Of a stretch of 64,000 nt of DNA, positions 42,359 to 53,708 are shown piece by piece (the stretch's first letter is position 1; each line of letters opens with the position of its first letter). The notes under the pieces are model-generated. The model saw only the letters and a program-made list of their open reading frames with translations, made no database searches and was not told the DNA's origin. The stretch comes from Symbiodinium microadriaticum (Eukaryota; Sar; Dinophyceae; Suessiales; Symbiodiniaceae): assembly GCA_001939145.1 (NCBI GenBank), contig LSRX01000418.1, positions 1-64,000 on the forward strand, given 5' to 3'. Both the position numbers and the translations under genes were made by a program.

Positions 42359-43290
42359 CTGATACAGAAAGAAAAGGATTTGTGATCCCGGGCCTTTTAA
42401 ATTTTAGGGTTTAGGATCTTAGGGTTTGGGGTTTTAGGGCGTAGGGTATTTCGGGTTTGGAACTGGGTTGTGCATGTTTTCTAAGGGCTATATGGGGCTA
42501 CAAGGATTTACACCGGGGTTCCAGAAAGTGGGGTTGTGAGTTAGGGGTTTCTGCAGGTCCAAGAGGGCTTTCATGTGCCCAGTGTAGGGTTTAGGGTTTT
42601 AGGGTTTTAGGGCTTAGGGTTTCGGGTTTTAGGTTAAGGGTTGTAGGGTTTAGGGTTTAGGATTCTGGTTTAGTAGGGTTTCATCATTTAAGTTGCCATA
42701 GCAGGGGTGTGCTGCAAGTAAACAGTAAAGCGGTATCCATTTCTGGTAACTTCTGTTTCTCAGAGAGGCCCGAGCCCAGTTTGGGGGCACCTCGATAATT
42801 AGTTCCAAATTGTTGAAGTGGTTCCAACTCAGGGCTAAAGTGGTGGTCTCAGGAAGTCTCACAGGGAATATGACAAGCCCAAAGCCCAACAGAACCCCGA
42901 ACCGTGAACTGTGGCTCCTTACGCCGAAGCCCTCCGTCTTAGCCCTGAGCCCCACTGCGCCTGCGCCGAGACACTTGGCTTTCCGGTATCTCTCTGTTTG
43001 AGCCGAATGATGGCATGGGGGATGAAAGTTAGGGTACCTCTAAATTTAAATCCCTCTAATACAATCCCCAGTTCAATCTTCCGCCCTGGGCTACAACCCC
43101 AAGTAATGGGTGCCGCAATTAGTGCCACCGACAGGGATCAGATCCCATGTCCCGAGACCAAACCCTCAAACCTCGACCGATGCCTCGTGGCCAGTCGGAA
43201 TGGAAAGCCATAAGCCTTGATACGTAAAATAAAAACCCTAAACCCTAGCCCCTAAACCCTAAACCCCAAAACCCCCAAGCCCCTAAAACC

Positions 43291-43419
43291 TTGATACCCA
43301 TCTCCGGTGTGCATGTGACGAACTTGTCTCGAACTCTTGTCCGGAGGCGCTTCGGCCAAGTGGCCCTGCGTGCCAGCCGCAAGGAGAAGTCAACTAGCCA
43401 TCTTCCCCGCGACTGTCTT
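43291..43419 (+). CDS. Possible coding island ended by an F1 element
   Basis: Frame with VTNLSRTLVRRRFGQVALRA and SRKEKSTSHLPRD, high GC at third positions in its middle, open to the very edge of the F1 element at 43,420. No clear splice sites; may be an exon interrupted or bounded by the element. Confidence 0.3.
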
Positions 43420-43517
43420 ACTTGGAGGTTCATGGGTAGTTATAACTATAGTTATAACCTATATTGCGGGACTTATAACTCCACTTATAACTTATAACTA
43501 CCCATGAACCTCCAAGT
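43420..43517. mobile_element. Inverted-repeat element, family F1
   Basis: Perfect 20-bp ends ACTTGGAGGTTCATGGGTAG / CTACCCATGAACCTCCAAGT, the least diverged copy in the window. Confidence 0.9.
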
Positions 43518-43787
43518 ACGTCTATATGCACGCAACCCACCCCTAAACCTCAAGCCCGAATGCACTCTGTGCTCTCCAACACGAATACACCTACGACACG
43601 CCCAATCCCCAAGCGATATCCACGCTGCAGGGGCCGTAGCGAGTAGATCAGGATTTCGGGGGTTTGGGGGTACGTTCTTGTTGTATCCGTATCTAGCGCC
43701 TCCAAAGGGATGCTACAGTAGCAGTAGACTAATCAGAGCCGTTTAGCACAACCCTAAAAATACAGGGGCCCCCAAGCCAATAATTGG

Positions 43788-43858
43788 AATAGGGTTCTGG
43801 GCTCCTTCATAGTTATGAAGGAATAATATATTATTTAGGCTTCTACATTAAGTCCTGA
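43788..43858. mobile_element. Inverted-repeat element, family F7 (short copy)
   Basis: GGAATAGGGTTCTGGGCTCC ... ATTATTTAGGCTTCTACATT, with a TTCATAGTTATGAA palindrome in the middle. Confidence 0.6.
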
Positions 43859-43987
43859 ACCCTGCCTTCCGAGCTCCTTTTGCCGACTATGCCGCTTTCT
43901 TCGTGTCGGGCGACCATCGCGCACCCCATGGGAAGCCCTGATCGACGGGAGGGGTGCAGAGGGCTCGAAGGGGATTTCCCTAAATAC

Positions 43988-44194
43988 GGGTGGTTCTCTA
44001 AATGGGCGGTTCTCTAAAGTAGGGTCCTTTTAGGGTCCTTTCTTATAAGGGTGCCGTACTATTTTGGGGACCCAAAAGGGGACCCTAATTTAGAGAACTA
44101 CCCAAATCAGGGTCCCTGTTTCGTCCCAAAGAAAATAATACGGCACCCCTACAAAAAGGGGCCCTCAAAGGGACCCTAATTTGGAGAACTACCC
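43988..44194. mobile_element. F2 elements, one and a half copies in tandem
   Basis: GGTTCTCTAAAGTAGGGTCC ... GACCCTAATTTAGAGAACTA, followed by a further right half ending CCTAATTTGGAGAACTACCC. Both carry a GTGCCGTACTAT / ATACGGCACCC core. Confidence 0.8.
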
Positions 44195-45125
44195 ATATAG
44201 TAGAATGTAAGGATTCTATCTTAGGAATGCGTATTCTCATTTGGGAAAGTATCCCCCATAACAGTACCTAGGACCCTTTCGGGGATTGAAGGTCTAGGAC
44301 TTGGGACATCTGGGTTCTTGATGGGGTTTAGGGCAAATCCTACATCCTCAAGTTTAGTGTTCAATTAGCTTTTAGGGTTCTGGGTAGGGTCTAGGCTTGG
44401 GGTAGAGCCTCAACCCTAAACTTTACAGTTTTATTTGGCGGTTTTGCGTGGCTTTCAGAAACATTTGGGCTTAGCGGCATGATGATTTGGGAATGACGCT
44501 CGTAGCTTGCAGGACTCTGACTATTGTGGTTTCAAGATTTGCTAAGGGACTCTTGAGAGATCGGGAAATGGGCTTAGGGTTTGGGGTTTTAGGGTTTAGG
44601 GTTTGAGGTCTAGGGTAGATGCCTGAATGAGTAGGAACAATACAATGTTATCGGGCATCTTTATCACCATGATACAATTCACCCCAAAACCCGATCCTAA
44701 TCGTCAGGCCCCGGTATTAAAGTGTAATGGTGTTGCAGATCGGTTCTCGTGCAGGTGCGTGGCTCATGAAAACCAGCAGGCCTCCAATTCGTGTGCCTTG
44801 GACTTGAGCGAATCCTATTCCCTTTACGCCCTAATACTGGTTCCCCAAAGTCCAAGCGTAAAGCCCGCAGCCCCGAACCTTCGAATCCCATCACCGAAAA
44901 CCCAACGCCGTAAGCCCTACTCCCTGAATCCTACACCCCAAAAACCCCAACCAAAGCCCCAAAAGCCAGAATCCTACACCGATAAACTCAAGACTCAAGC
45001 CAAAGAGCCGCAAACCCCACTTGCAGGCCCAAAAACCAAACCAAAATTCGCCCTACCCGGAATCCTACACCCCCGAATTCCATGCCAAACCCCTAAACCC
45101 TAAACCCTAAACCAAAGCCCACAAC

Positions 45126-45199
45126 CCGGCCTCGTTGTCGCGCCACCAAGGCTCCTGCGCGCCGCGGCCTTGGAAGCTCTGCTGGGCCCCGAGCACGGC
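45126..45199 (-). CDS. Candidate 74-bp internal exon
   Basis: CGCGAG|GCC acceptor and GCCGG|GTTGTG donor; 24 codons, 22 ending in G or C: AVLGAQQSFQGRGAQEP then WWRDNEA. An in-frame TGA just upstream fits an intron there. The plus strand is also open but with weaker bias. CCCTAAA precedes and TTTAGGG follows (45,335). Confidence 0.45.
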
Positions 45200-46208
45200 C
45201 TCGCGGCTTCAGAGGGCGTAGGCTTCTAGGCCCAAGAGAAACCTAGGAATACAAAAAGGTGCCCTTGTAATACACACCTTGACATGGCGAAGTCCGGTCG
45301 TAAGAGACGTGACTGCGCCACCACATTAGGCAGATTTAGGGTTTGGGTTCTCGGATTTTGGGGTGTAGGGTTTTAGGGGTTGGGGGTAGTGTGCTATGGG
45401 GTATAGCGCTTCAGGGTTTTAGGTTTGAGATGGTTTGAGGCTTTGGGGTTAGGCTTTCTTGAGGATCGGCAGGTTTTACTTGCATTTTTGAGAGACTAAT
45501 ATTGCTGGTGCCAGTAGCAGCCAAAACAGTAATGATGCGAGTCCTGGTAACCAAAAGCCATTGCAGCGAAGATGCAGGCATCAATGCTGAAAGTAACATC
45601 TTAACTAACAGTATCTGTCCGGCTGTGTGGTTAGGGGCTCAGGTTGTGTTTGCATATGTTCAGGCTTGTGTGTAGGCCCGAGGAATCCGGGGTTCGTGTG
45701 GCTTTGTAGCCTATCTAGGCCCTGCAGGAAACCGGAGAGAATGATCCGATAGAAAAATGACCTAAACCCTAAACCCTAAACCGATGAATTCACTGAAAAT
45801 CAGCCTTCTTAGGCAACCTCCTCGAGTCCAAAGCCTCTCAGCACCCTTCTGTCCGGCCTCCTTGTAGGCAGGCTTAGGGTGAGATCGGAAACCCACGCCT
45901 TTTCCTGGGCACCATCAAAAGTGAGCGGACAAGAGAACACGAGACCAGGTCCAAACCTTCACGCCTAGACTCCTAGATTCCTGTCTAAATGAAACCCCGA
46001 CCGATTAAACAAACAAAAACCCACAATCCAACATCCTCCCATAATTCCACAATGAGAGCGGCGTAGGAGGACTTGGGGTTCAGGATCTGACGCCGGCCTC
46101 GGGCGCAGAACTAGGGTCCTCTAAGGGTTGCAGGTTTGTTTCAGCGTCTCGAACGGTTTAGGGTTTAAGGTTTAGGGTTTAGGGTAGTGGTATTGTTAAG
46201 GCTCGAGC

Positions 46209-46325
46209 CTCCCCGGGCCCTTTCCAAAGTGGCCAAGGCTCGCATGAGCTTCACCGCGTTGAGGTAGATTCGCACGGACGTGCGCTGCGGCTGGAAGCCA
46301 TAATCCCAGAGCATTCGGAATGAAC
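46209..46325 (-). CDS. Candidate 117-bp internal exon
   Basis: ACCTTGCAG|GT acceptor; 38 codons, about three quarters ending in G or C: SFRMLWDYGFQPQRTSVRIY and LNAVKLMRALATLERARG, closing at GGAG|GCTCGA (GC donor). A G-x-Q-P ... LERA spacing is faintly like a pentatricopeptide repeat but not enough to call. Same strand as 45,126 and 47,091; phases show intermediate exons are missing. Confidence 0.5.
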
Positions 46326-46573
46326 CTGCAAGGTTTAGGGATTGGGGCAGATTAGGGCTCACGGTGTGGGCCTTAGGGCTTTGCCAGGGCCTTCCGGAAA
46401 GGGTTGAAGGCCTTAGGCTTGAGGCTGCTATGCAACTTTGTTGTTCGTTGTTGCACCTGTGGAGCTGTTGGCTTAGGGCTTTCAATACTTTCAGCTGGAG
46501 GTGCTGAGGATTTAGACCTCCATGTTGAGTTCAAACAAATACGCGGTCCAAAATCTAGGAAATCACAGCTTTA

Positions 46574-46666
46574 CCCAGAGGCCCCTACGTAGTTCCTTCT
46601 TCTGGTTTATATTTAGAATCCTAAAAGGTAATCCCAAAAAGGAACTACTTAGGGGCCTATGGGTAG
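46574..46666. mobile_element. Inverted-repeat element, family F4
   Basis: CCCAGAGGCCCCTACGTAG / CTACTTAGGGGCCTATGGG, interior AATCCTAAAAGGTAATCCC as in the copy at 24,937. Confidence 0.8.
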
Positions 46667-46756
46667 TCTCTGCCTGCACGTTCAGCTCTGGCGTGGGGCA
46701 GCTGGCTGCGTTGGAGCCTTCCAGGAAAAGGCTCAAAGCGACGAGCTAAATGGGAT

Positions 46757-46846
46757 TTTCCGAAAATTGGGGTACCTTATTCTGGGATCCTGATAATGGG
46801 GCTCCTACTATTTAGGGCACTATATTAGGGTCCCCTGTTTTCGGAA
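46757..46846. mobile_element. Unique-family inverted-repeat element
   Basis: TTCCGAAAATTGGGGTACC at the left, GGGTCCCCTGTTTTCGGAA at the right. No second copy seen. Confidence 0.6.
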
Positions 46847-47090
46847 GCCCCCAAGTTGCAACAACACCTTAAAACACACCTGGAAGACTCAAGCTTTCCG
46901 ACCCTCCACCGAGGGCTCTTTGAGACCTTATGAGGGTACACGGAGGGTCCTGGTTTAATCAACCCTAACCCCTGAAGCCCAACCCCCGAGCCCTACACCC
47001 CCTAAAGCCCTAAACCCTGAGCCCTACACCCTTGAAGCCCTAAACCCCTAAAGTTTTCAAGCCCCAAATCCTAAACCGTTTGCAAGGCAC

Positions 47091-47161
47091 CTGAGGTGCG
47101 CCCGGAAGATCGGTGATGCCTTCGCCCCAGCCTCGGGGCCAGGAAGCACATCCACGGAGAC
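47091..47161 (-). CDS. Candidate 71-bp internal exon
   Basis: TAGCCAG|GTC acceptor and CCTCAG|GTGCCT donor; 23 codons read VSVDVLPGPEAGAKASP then IFRAHL. CCCTAAA left (46,960-47,080), TTTAGGG right (47,190). The plus strand is also open (CARKIGDAFAPASGPGS), so the strand is not certain. Confidence 0.38.
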
Positions 47162-47854
47162 CTGGCTACAGCGGACTCTTAAAAGGAAGGGTTTAGGGTT
47201 TAGGTTTCAAGGGCACTCTTGAAATCTGAAGGGAGGGGTTCGGTGCTACAGAATCGAGGGGGATAGAGATATTTCCTTGCTCAAGCGATAGACGTAGGTA
47301 CCGAGACCTGTTTTGCAAATCAAAGCACCAAGACCTTTCAGCCTATTCTGGGACCACAGCGTGCGAAGTCTGGACTTCAGGGATCTCTGTCTAGATGTCT
47401 TCCCAGAGGGTCCGAGTACCCAACTAGTAAGGTTTTAGGTCACAAAATCCATACTCCGAGTGGCTTTGGGACCTTGAAACCCTACTACTTGGGTATTTGG
47501 ACCCTTAGGGCTTCAGTTTAAGGATCCGGCTATTGGGGGTCTATGTGTCAGGCGCCAACTCCTTGACTGCGCCGACAAAACACTGAAACCCTGCGGAATC
47601 ACAGTCCAATCTCGAGCCGACGACCGAACACTCCTGAACCCAACAATGCAAACCACGGAAACTCCAAACCTCAGAAGCTTGAAAGGGAAGCCCCGAATCC
47701 CTAAAAAAAACCCGAGACCTACACGCTGCAATGACACTAGAGCCCAACGTGTGCCTCCTCGAAATCCTTTCCAACAAAAACGAAAGAACCCTCCAGCCGA
47801 ACTACGACATACCAGAAAGTAGGACCCTGATTCTAAGCTTAGGGTTTACCTGGA

Positions 47855-47934
47855 CCCCAAAATAGCCTACCTTTTTAGGGTTCCTTACTATAATCTTCTT
47901 TATATAAGTCCTTAAAAAGGTAGGTTATTTGGGG
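47855..47934. repeat. 80-bp hairpin
   Basis: CCCCAAAATAGCCTACCTTTTT mirrored by AAAAAGGTAGGTTATTTGGGG with an AT-rich loop; probably another MITE-like element. Confidence 0.7.
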
Positions 47935-48096
47935 TTAGGGTTTAGGGTTTAGGGAATCCCTAGAGTTTGCCTCCAAAGGGTCTGCCGAAGGGTCAGAGGT
48001 TTGGATCTGCCAACGATGCTGGAGATCCTTGGCCGTGGGACTGCAGAGGATCGGGCACAGTGATCTAGGATGACTAAGGGTCTATTATTGTCATGT

Positions 48097-48145
48097 AGTC
48101 ATATATATATATATATATATAGATAGAGTTTTTGATTTTTGTTTT

Positions 48146-48176
<31 letters not shown>

Positions 48177-48202
48177 CTGTGTTTCTATGTGTGTGTGTGT
48201 TA
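48097..48202. repeat. (AT)n and (GT)n microsatellites
   Basis: ATATATATATATATATATAT followed 25 bp on by TGTGTGTGTGTG units. Confidence 0.9.
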
Positions 48203-49487
48203 TAGAGTTCAGGGCCTTGCGACAAAGGGTTTCAGGACTTGAAGGCTGAGCTTTACTTCGGGCTTTAGGGTTTTACGGTGAAGGATTTACGTTTCAGGAT
48301 GTGGAATGTTATGGGTTTTGATCGGGTATTGTTCGGGCTTGGTCGATGCATCGGTTGAAGTGCCCTGTACAGGGATTCAGCGGTTCAGAGTTCAGGGCGA
48401 GTCACGAGACATTGGTATCTTCGGAGAAGCAGGAAACCCAATAACAAAGGCATGTATTAGCAGCGAAGAACAGCAATCAGCAATACACATATGATCTGAG
48501 TTATGCAGCACGGCCGTATAGCGCCTATATTGGAGATACATTCGACCCCGTACCAGCCACAAATCACACTACCTGATGTAATTACACCAAAGAGGCCATC
48601 AAGGGGGACACGTGCAACGGCTTTGGCAGCTCCGCGCCCGTGCGGTCGAAAGCGAAGAAGACGTGATGGTTCCAAGGCGTGTTGGTGACCTCTCCAAGAG
48701 TTTAAACCGAGGGTTTGGGGTTTAGGGGTTTAGGGGTTTAGGGTTTAGGGGGGTGTGGGGGTTTAGGATTTTAGGGTTTAGGGTTTCTAGGGGGAGGTTT
48801 TGGATCCGAGGCCCAAGGGTTTGGTATTTTCGGGGTTTGACGTCCGTGACGTTACAGAATCAAGGCGTTTCGGTAGGTACTTTGGGGTCTGTAGGGGTTC
48901 GAAAAAGAGATCATACAAGGGCTTCGCGGCGTTCGGCACAGTCTGCTGGTCGTGGCGTGTTTAGGGCTACGATACGCAGGGCCTAGGGTTTGTGGGTTCG
49001 CTGTCTTGAAGTGGTGGTCCCGTTGACTTGGTGGGCCGGGTTAGAGGCCCGAGGCTTTGGAGGTTGGAGGTTGAGGGCTTACAAGCTTCTGCTGTGCGGT
49101 GGGGAGGCTGAGCCAAGGTTTTATGTCCCCTAAGATGCTATGAGATTGAAACGTCAAGAAACCCGGACGGTACTGTAACTACCGCATCGCTCGTATTGCA
49201 GAGTTAGGGCATAATGCTGGCATTTCCGAGCTAGGACTTTGAGTTGGAACCTTCGGATGGGAAGACATTGTCGCATGCTTTTCACCTCAAGGGCGACAAG
49301 CCGCTTGGCAGTCATTGGACTCCTCCGCAATCTTTGTCGGACAAAACTGCAAGCAACAACACCACTCGGCAAACCCGGGCTCAAAACCCTGTGACAATAC
49401 TGACTACGCGAACTGAACCTTGACATGAAGTCTGTCAAGAAGAGTTCGAAGCTCTCTCGCAAAATAGAAACCCGAAAAGCCGGGTGA

Positions 49488-51029
49488 CTATGAGCACCCT
49501 CGGCTGACCAATGAGGTTGGTGTGATTTGATCCCATGCAAACCATTGCAACAAGGCCGTAAGGACGAAGGTCCTCTTGTCGTTCACGAAGCACGGGATAA
49601 TCAAGAGACGTACTCCGGCATCTTTGCAAAGTTCGACCTTCCTAGCATCTCTCTCGCGCTGGGAGTGAAAGCTGGAAGGATCACCGAAATGGAAATAATT
49701 CTCGGGATCGTAGTGCTGCTCTCCCTGGTACTCGAAAGCCAACAACAAATCTGGACAGTATCCATCCAACTGCAAGCCTTCCAGAAAGGACGGATAACAT
49801 GAGGGAAAACCTACCGGATGGAAGATGCTCTCGAGGATGCTCCGGATCTCTGCCTCCGTCCGCCAGGTCCTGGCCGCACACCGTGGGCACCACGTATTCT
49901 GATTCAGCACGGCATTGGCGGTGGCATTCCATCTGTGTCCTTCCTTGCATTCCCAGAAGATCTTTTCGCGCGAGTTCTGGTACGACCTGGCTAAGCACCT
50001 TCCGCCAAGCGAAGCAGCATGAGCCCGGAGACGTGGTAGTCCGATTTTCTTGCAGTGAGGACACCACTGCCCCTGATTCAGAATGGCCTGGGGTGTTGCT
50101 CGCCAGGTATGGCCGTGCTCGCACTTCCAGGCCACCTTCGTTTTGGAATTTACATAGTCTGTTGCCAAGCACTTGCCACCTCGACGAGTGGCATGCTCTT
50201 GCAGTAGATGTAGGTCCAACAGTGCATTCCCTGCACAAGCTGGGCACCAGGTTTGCCGATTCAGGACGCTATGTGGGATTGCCTGCCACGTGTGACGTTT
50301 GTGGCACTGCCAAACTACAGGCGCCATCACACCCTCGTAGGCAGTTGCAAGGCAACGGCCACCGAGAGAAGCAGCGTGCTCCTGCAGATCCTTCAAGCTT
50401 CGCTTCTTATAAGATCGCCCTTTGAGGGAGCATTTGGGACACCAGGTTCCCTTGTAGAGAACTCCATCCGGTGTGGCCTTCCAGGTGTGTCCTAGCCTGC
50501 ACTCCCAAAGCACCTTTGTTCTGCAGCTGCTGTGTTTGCTCGTTGACAAACATCGGCCACCTTTTGCGCTCGCGTGATCTTTCAGCCGCTGCAGCGGGAT
50601 CCGTCGCCTGTTTCTGGCACACTCGGGGCACCAGCTCTTCTTGTTCAGCACGTTGTCTGGCTTTGCATCCCAGGTATGTCCGTGCTGGCATTGCCAGCGG
50701 ACTTTCGTCTTGTTGTTTTTATACCCGCTCGCCAGGCACTTGCCACCCAGGTCCGCGGCATGATCATGCAGACGATTGAGCATGCATTGCGGCCTTGATT
50801 CTGTGGCGCTAGTGTCAACCACAACACATGTTTTTTTTGGGAGTCGTCCAACGTAGGAAATTCTGGGTTTTGGCACAAAGCAACCCATTACGAACATCCC
50901 AGAAGCCCAGATTGCAGAAGACTGCCAGTGAAAAGTCCGGCCGGCCGTCAGGCAAACGCGACTCACCCGTCCAGGAGCGCATTGCACATGAGAAGTCGGC
51001 AAGCCCACATGCCAAGCGCTGACAAGCAT
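49488..51029 (-). CDS. Multi-zinc-module protein with PD-(D/E)xK-like nuclease domain
   Basis: 513 codons without interruption. Five modules at about residues 84-138, 146-200, 212-265, 274-326 and 332-384 share LxxHAxxxGGxCLA, then W-x-C-x3-H-T/R-W, then W-C-P-x-C. The putative zinc ligands C-x3-H-x15-C-x2-C (for example C114, H118, C134, C137) have identical spacing in all five. Residues about 386-495 look like a Vsr/homing-endonuclease-type fold: TEAEI, CPD427LLLAFE433YQGEQHY (an ExQ form of the ExK motif), RERDARK around 458-464 and LIIP near 476. Proteins of this build are known from algae, protists and large DNA viruses and are thought to bind and perhaps cut DNA; activity here is inference. 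Met83 starts module one and is a credible alternative start, as the first 82 residues show no domain. There are no introns or telomere-type repeats inside, unlike SmB. Six or more other frames overlap and are taken as shadows. Confidence 0.88.
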   Translation of the reverse strand: MLVSAWHVGLPTSHVQCAPGRVSRVCLTAGRTFHWQSSAIWASGMFVMGCFVPKPRISYVGRLPKKTCVVVDTSATESRPQCMLNRLHDHAADLGGKCLASGYKNNKTKVRWQCQHGHTWDAKPDNVLNKKSWCPECARNRRRIPLQRLKDHASAKGGRCLSTSKHSSCRTKVLWECRLGHTWKATPDGVLYKGTWCPKCSLKGRSYKKRSLKDLQEHAASLGGRCLATAYEGVMAPVVWQCHKRHTWQAIPHSVLNRQTWCPACAGNALLDLHLLQEHATRRGGKCLATDYVNSKTKVAWKCEHGHTWRATPQAILNQGQWCPHCKKIGLPRLRAHAASLGGRCLARSYQNSREKIFWECKEGHRWNATANAVLNQNTWCPRCAARTWRTEAEIRSILESIFHPVGFPSCYPSFLEGLQLDGYCPDLLLAFEYQGEQHYDPENYFHFGDPSSFHSQRERDARKVELCKDAGVRLLIIPCFVNDKRTFVLTALLQWFAWDQITPTSLVSRGCS

Positions 51030-52075
51030 GAATGCCTGCAGCCTCGAAGGCCCCCCCCTGAGCCGAAACGATTACACGCTTTTCATCGGAAACAGACGGA
51101 GTGCATGAATGATCTTTGACGCGTGCTAAATCGACACGGCGAGCTGTCTCGGAATCACATATACATGCCGGGAGAAGCACCGTTTGTTGGCATGTTGAAT
51201 GCAGGGGTTGTTCACCACAGGTGAAGACTGCTAGGACCCTGAACCTTCTTGAGGCATTTAGCCTGCCCACCGAACGAGCAAAAAGATTAGGGGTCGTAGG
51301 TTTTTACAATGCTGAGGCGTTTCAGCTGGCAGCACTGGATGTATTTTCGAGTCCCAGGGTCCGGTTGGTGTAACGAGCCGCGCCTCACAAATGCCTTGGC
51401 CCTGAGCGGTCTTGTTGTCGCAGAAATAGATCTGAATGGGATTCTGGTGGTACCTGGCATGGTCTTGACTTTCCTAGCGCTCCTCTCCCTCCAAACTGAA
51501 ACGGAACTATGTGACAGGCCAAACAAACCATCCCAGGATGCAAGGAAGCATTTTGCTTCCTGAGCTCAGCACGCACCCTGAACATGAAGCCCAAATAATA
51601 CATTCACACGCCCTATCCGCTGTCTCATACCGCTTGACTTTCATATTTTTCTGTGGTAGAAGAAAGACCCGACCTCCTGTAAACATGAATTCCCACATCC
51701 GCAGCTCAAGACCTCCCCATATGTGACCCTGAGGGAAGCAGATCCCCTAATTTGGGACCCTGTATTACTAAGGCGGACTTTAAAGGAACCCCCTTATGGG
51801 ATCCATTTCAGTTCTGAACCCTGGGCCTGAAGAATGGAGAAAAAAAGGTGAGCTTGCAGCACAGGCCCGAAACCACGCCTCCAAATCTCCCCACGCGACT
51901 CAATCCCGAACGCCTTCAGACAGGATGATCTAAAAACCCGGCAGCCGCGTGCATTGAACCTGCAAACTGACGAACTCTAGTTGCTAAAATGTCCTGAAGG
52001 CTTTCGTTCCCGGGCTTCCCACCCGGCACTGCTGGGTGTAGTCAGCACCCTGACGCCTGAGCTGTCAGAGCACTC
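51030..52075. other. Repeat-poor flank of the zinc-module gene
   Basis: Upstream side of the minus-strand gene. A 151-codon minus frame (50,815-51,270) overlaps the gene start in another phase and extends 240 bp upstream; it may include a 5' exon or be accidental. No promoter motif is recognisable. Two F-like half sites (CCCCTAATTTGGGACCCTG) near 51,745 may be element remnants. Confidence 0.35.
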
Positions 52076-52079
52076 TGGG

Positions 52080-52610
52080 ATATGTATAATACAATATAAT
52101 ATAATATAATATACTATACTATACTATACTATACTATACTATAATATAATATAATATAATATAATACAATATGATAATATATATATATATATAATACATA
52201 ATATATATGTTATAACATATATACATATATATATATATACCAATGTAATATAAATAGTATATATACTATGTATACTATGTATAATATATCATATATTTAA
52301 TATAATAAATACAATATATTATATAGTATAAAACACATAATATATAATGTATAATATATAATATATAATAGATAATGTATAATGTACAATGTATAATGTA
52401 TAATGTATAATATATAATATATATAATATATATAATATAATATATAATATATAATATATAATATATAATATATAATATATAATATATAATTTATAATTTA
52501 TAATATATAATATATAATATATAGTATATAGTATATAGTATATAGTATATGGTATATAGTATATAATATATAAAACATAATATATAATATATAGTATAAA
52601 TTTGGTGAAG
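52080..52610. repeat. AT-rich satellite-like tract
   Basis: About 530 bp of ATAATATAATAT, ATACT and TATAATATATAAT repeats with local period changes (5, 7, 8, 10 bp). The 105-codon minus frame through it is a low-complexity artefact. Confidence 0.95.
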
Positions 52611-53243
52611 TGGACCTGGTAGCACAACGAGAGCACAATACCAAACGAACGCCTGAGCCCCCAAACCTTGGCTTCACGAGTTGCTCTTATCAGGGACAGT
52701 AGTTACTCTGGGAAGCATGTGCATGTGAAGTTTAGGATCAAGGGATGTTGTCAAGCCCTTGGTTTCAATTTGGATTCACCGGCTTAAGAATAAAATGTTT
52801 CGTTTAGAAGGCGGGTGTTTGGGCGAAACACCAGAATATCACAAGAGGAGCTTCCGCACCACAGCACACGACTCGTCAACACCTTCACAACCGCTAGCCT
52901 TGACCAGTAACCCCAAAACTGTTAAAGACCTTCCCCGCTTAAACCTTATAGAGCTAAACACCCGATAGCTTCGAATCTCAACCCCGGATCAAGACATGCG
53001 TGCGTTCGGGGGTTAGATTTCTGGATTCTCACGCCCCTGTCTGCAAAACTGCGGAAGCTTAAGGCCCCAACCCTACCCAGCGATTGCTCTATGACGGCTT
53101 TAACACAGCGACCTCTCCTGGAAGGATCTGCGCGGTATAGGACCTACTTATAAACTACAAAAATCGCCTCACTCAAAGAGCACTTGCTAAGGTGCCCCCC
53201 CAATCCAAACACTTTGGACCCTTCGCCGAGATGCGGCCCGAAG

Positions 53244-53333
53244 GGACCCCGAGTGCTTCCCTCACCTGGAAAGAATATTATTCAGGATGTCTTTGCCGGC
53301 TCGGAAGGTTCTATGGGTTTCATTGGGTTCCAG
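53244..53333 (+). CDS. Candidate 90-bp exon
   Basis: CCGAAG|GGA to TTCCAG|GTTTGTG, 30 codons in phase 0: GPRVLPSPGKNIIQDVFAG then SEGSMGFIGFQ. Codon bias is weak; a second frame in the same strand is also open. TTTAGGG-type sequence follows. Confidence 0.27.
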
Positions 53334-53708
53334 GTTTGTGGTCTAATTTGGGGTTTAGGGGTGTAGGGTCTGGGGTTTAGGGTGAGAGAAAGTATAGGTT
53401 CCGATTAGGAACTGAGACATAAAACACTTTAGGATGGGAGTTGGGACAAAGCTTCATGCATGCCGTAAAGATCACCAGGCCGTCCGTAGCTGCTCGTGTC
53501 GCACTGCATGCATATTGCAGAACTGCACCGGCATGATTCTAGAGCTCCCCACTGCCTAACTCCCGACATGGTAGATAGATTGCCATGAATCAACTCTCCT
53601 GATCCCTTTCTCCCAAACTCTTAGCCCTTCAAGATATATGTTCAATTTAAATAGAACCCTCAATCATGAACCTTGAGCCCCAAACTTTGCATCGACGCTC
53701 CCGGGTTC

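Noticed and set aside
44627-45103. 158-codon plus frame rich in Pro, Lys, Gln
   Set aside because: Its second half is translated CCCTAAA-type repeat (NPKP, PKP); frames of this type also occur at 31,236-31,502 and elsewhere.
49154-51270. Seven other frames over and beside the zinc-module gene, up to 208 codons
   Set aside because: They overlap a frame with five conserved modules and have no motif of their own; only the extensions at 49,154-49,487 and 51,030-51,270 remain open questions.
52319-52636. 105-codon Ile/Tyr/Leu frame
   Set aside because: Low-complexity TA satellite.
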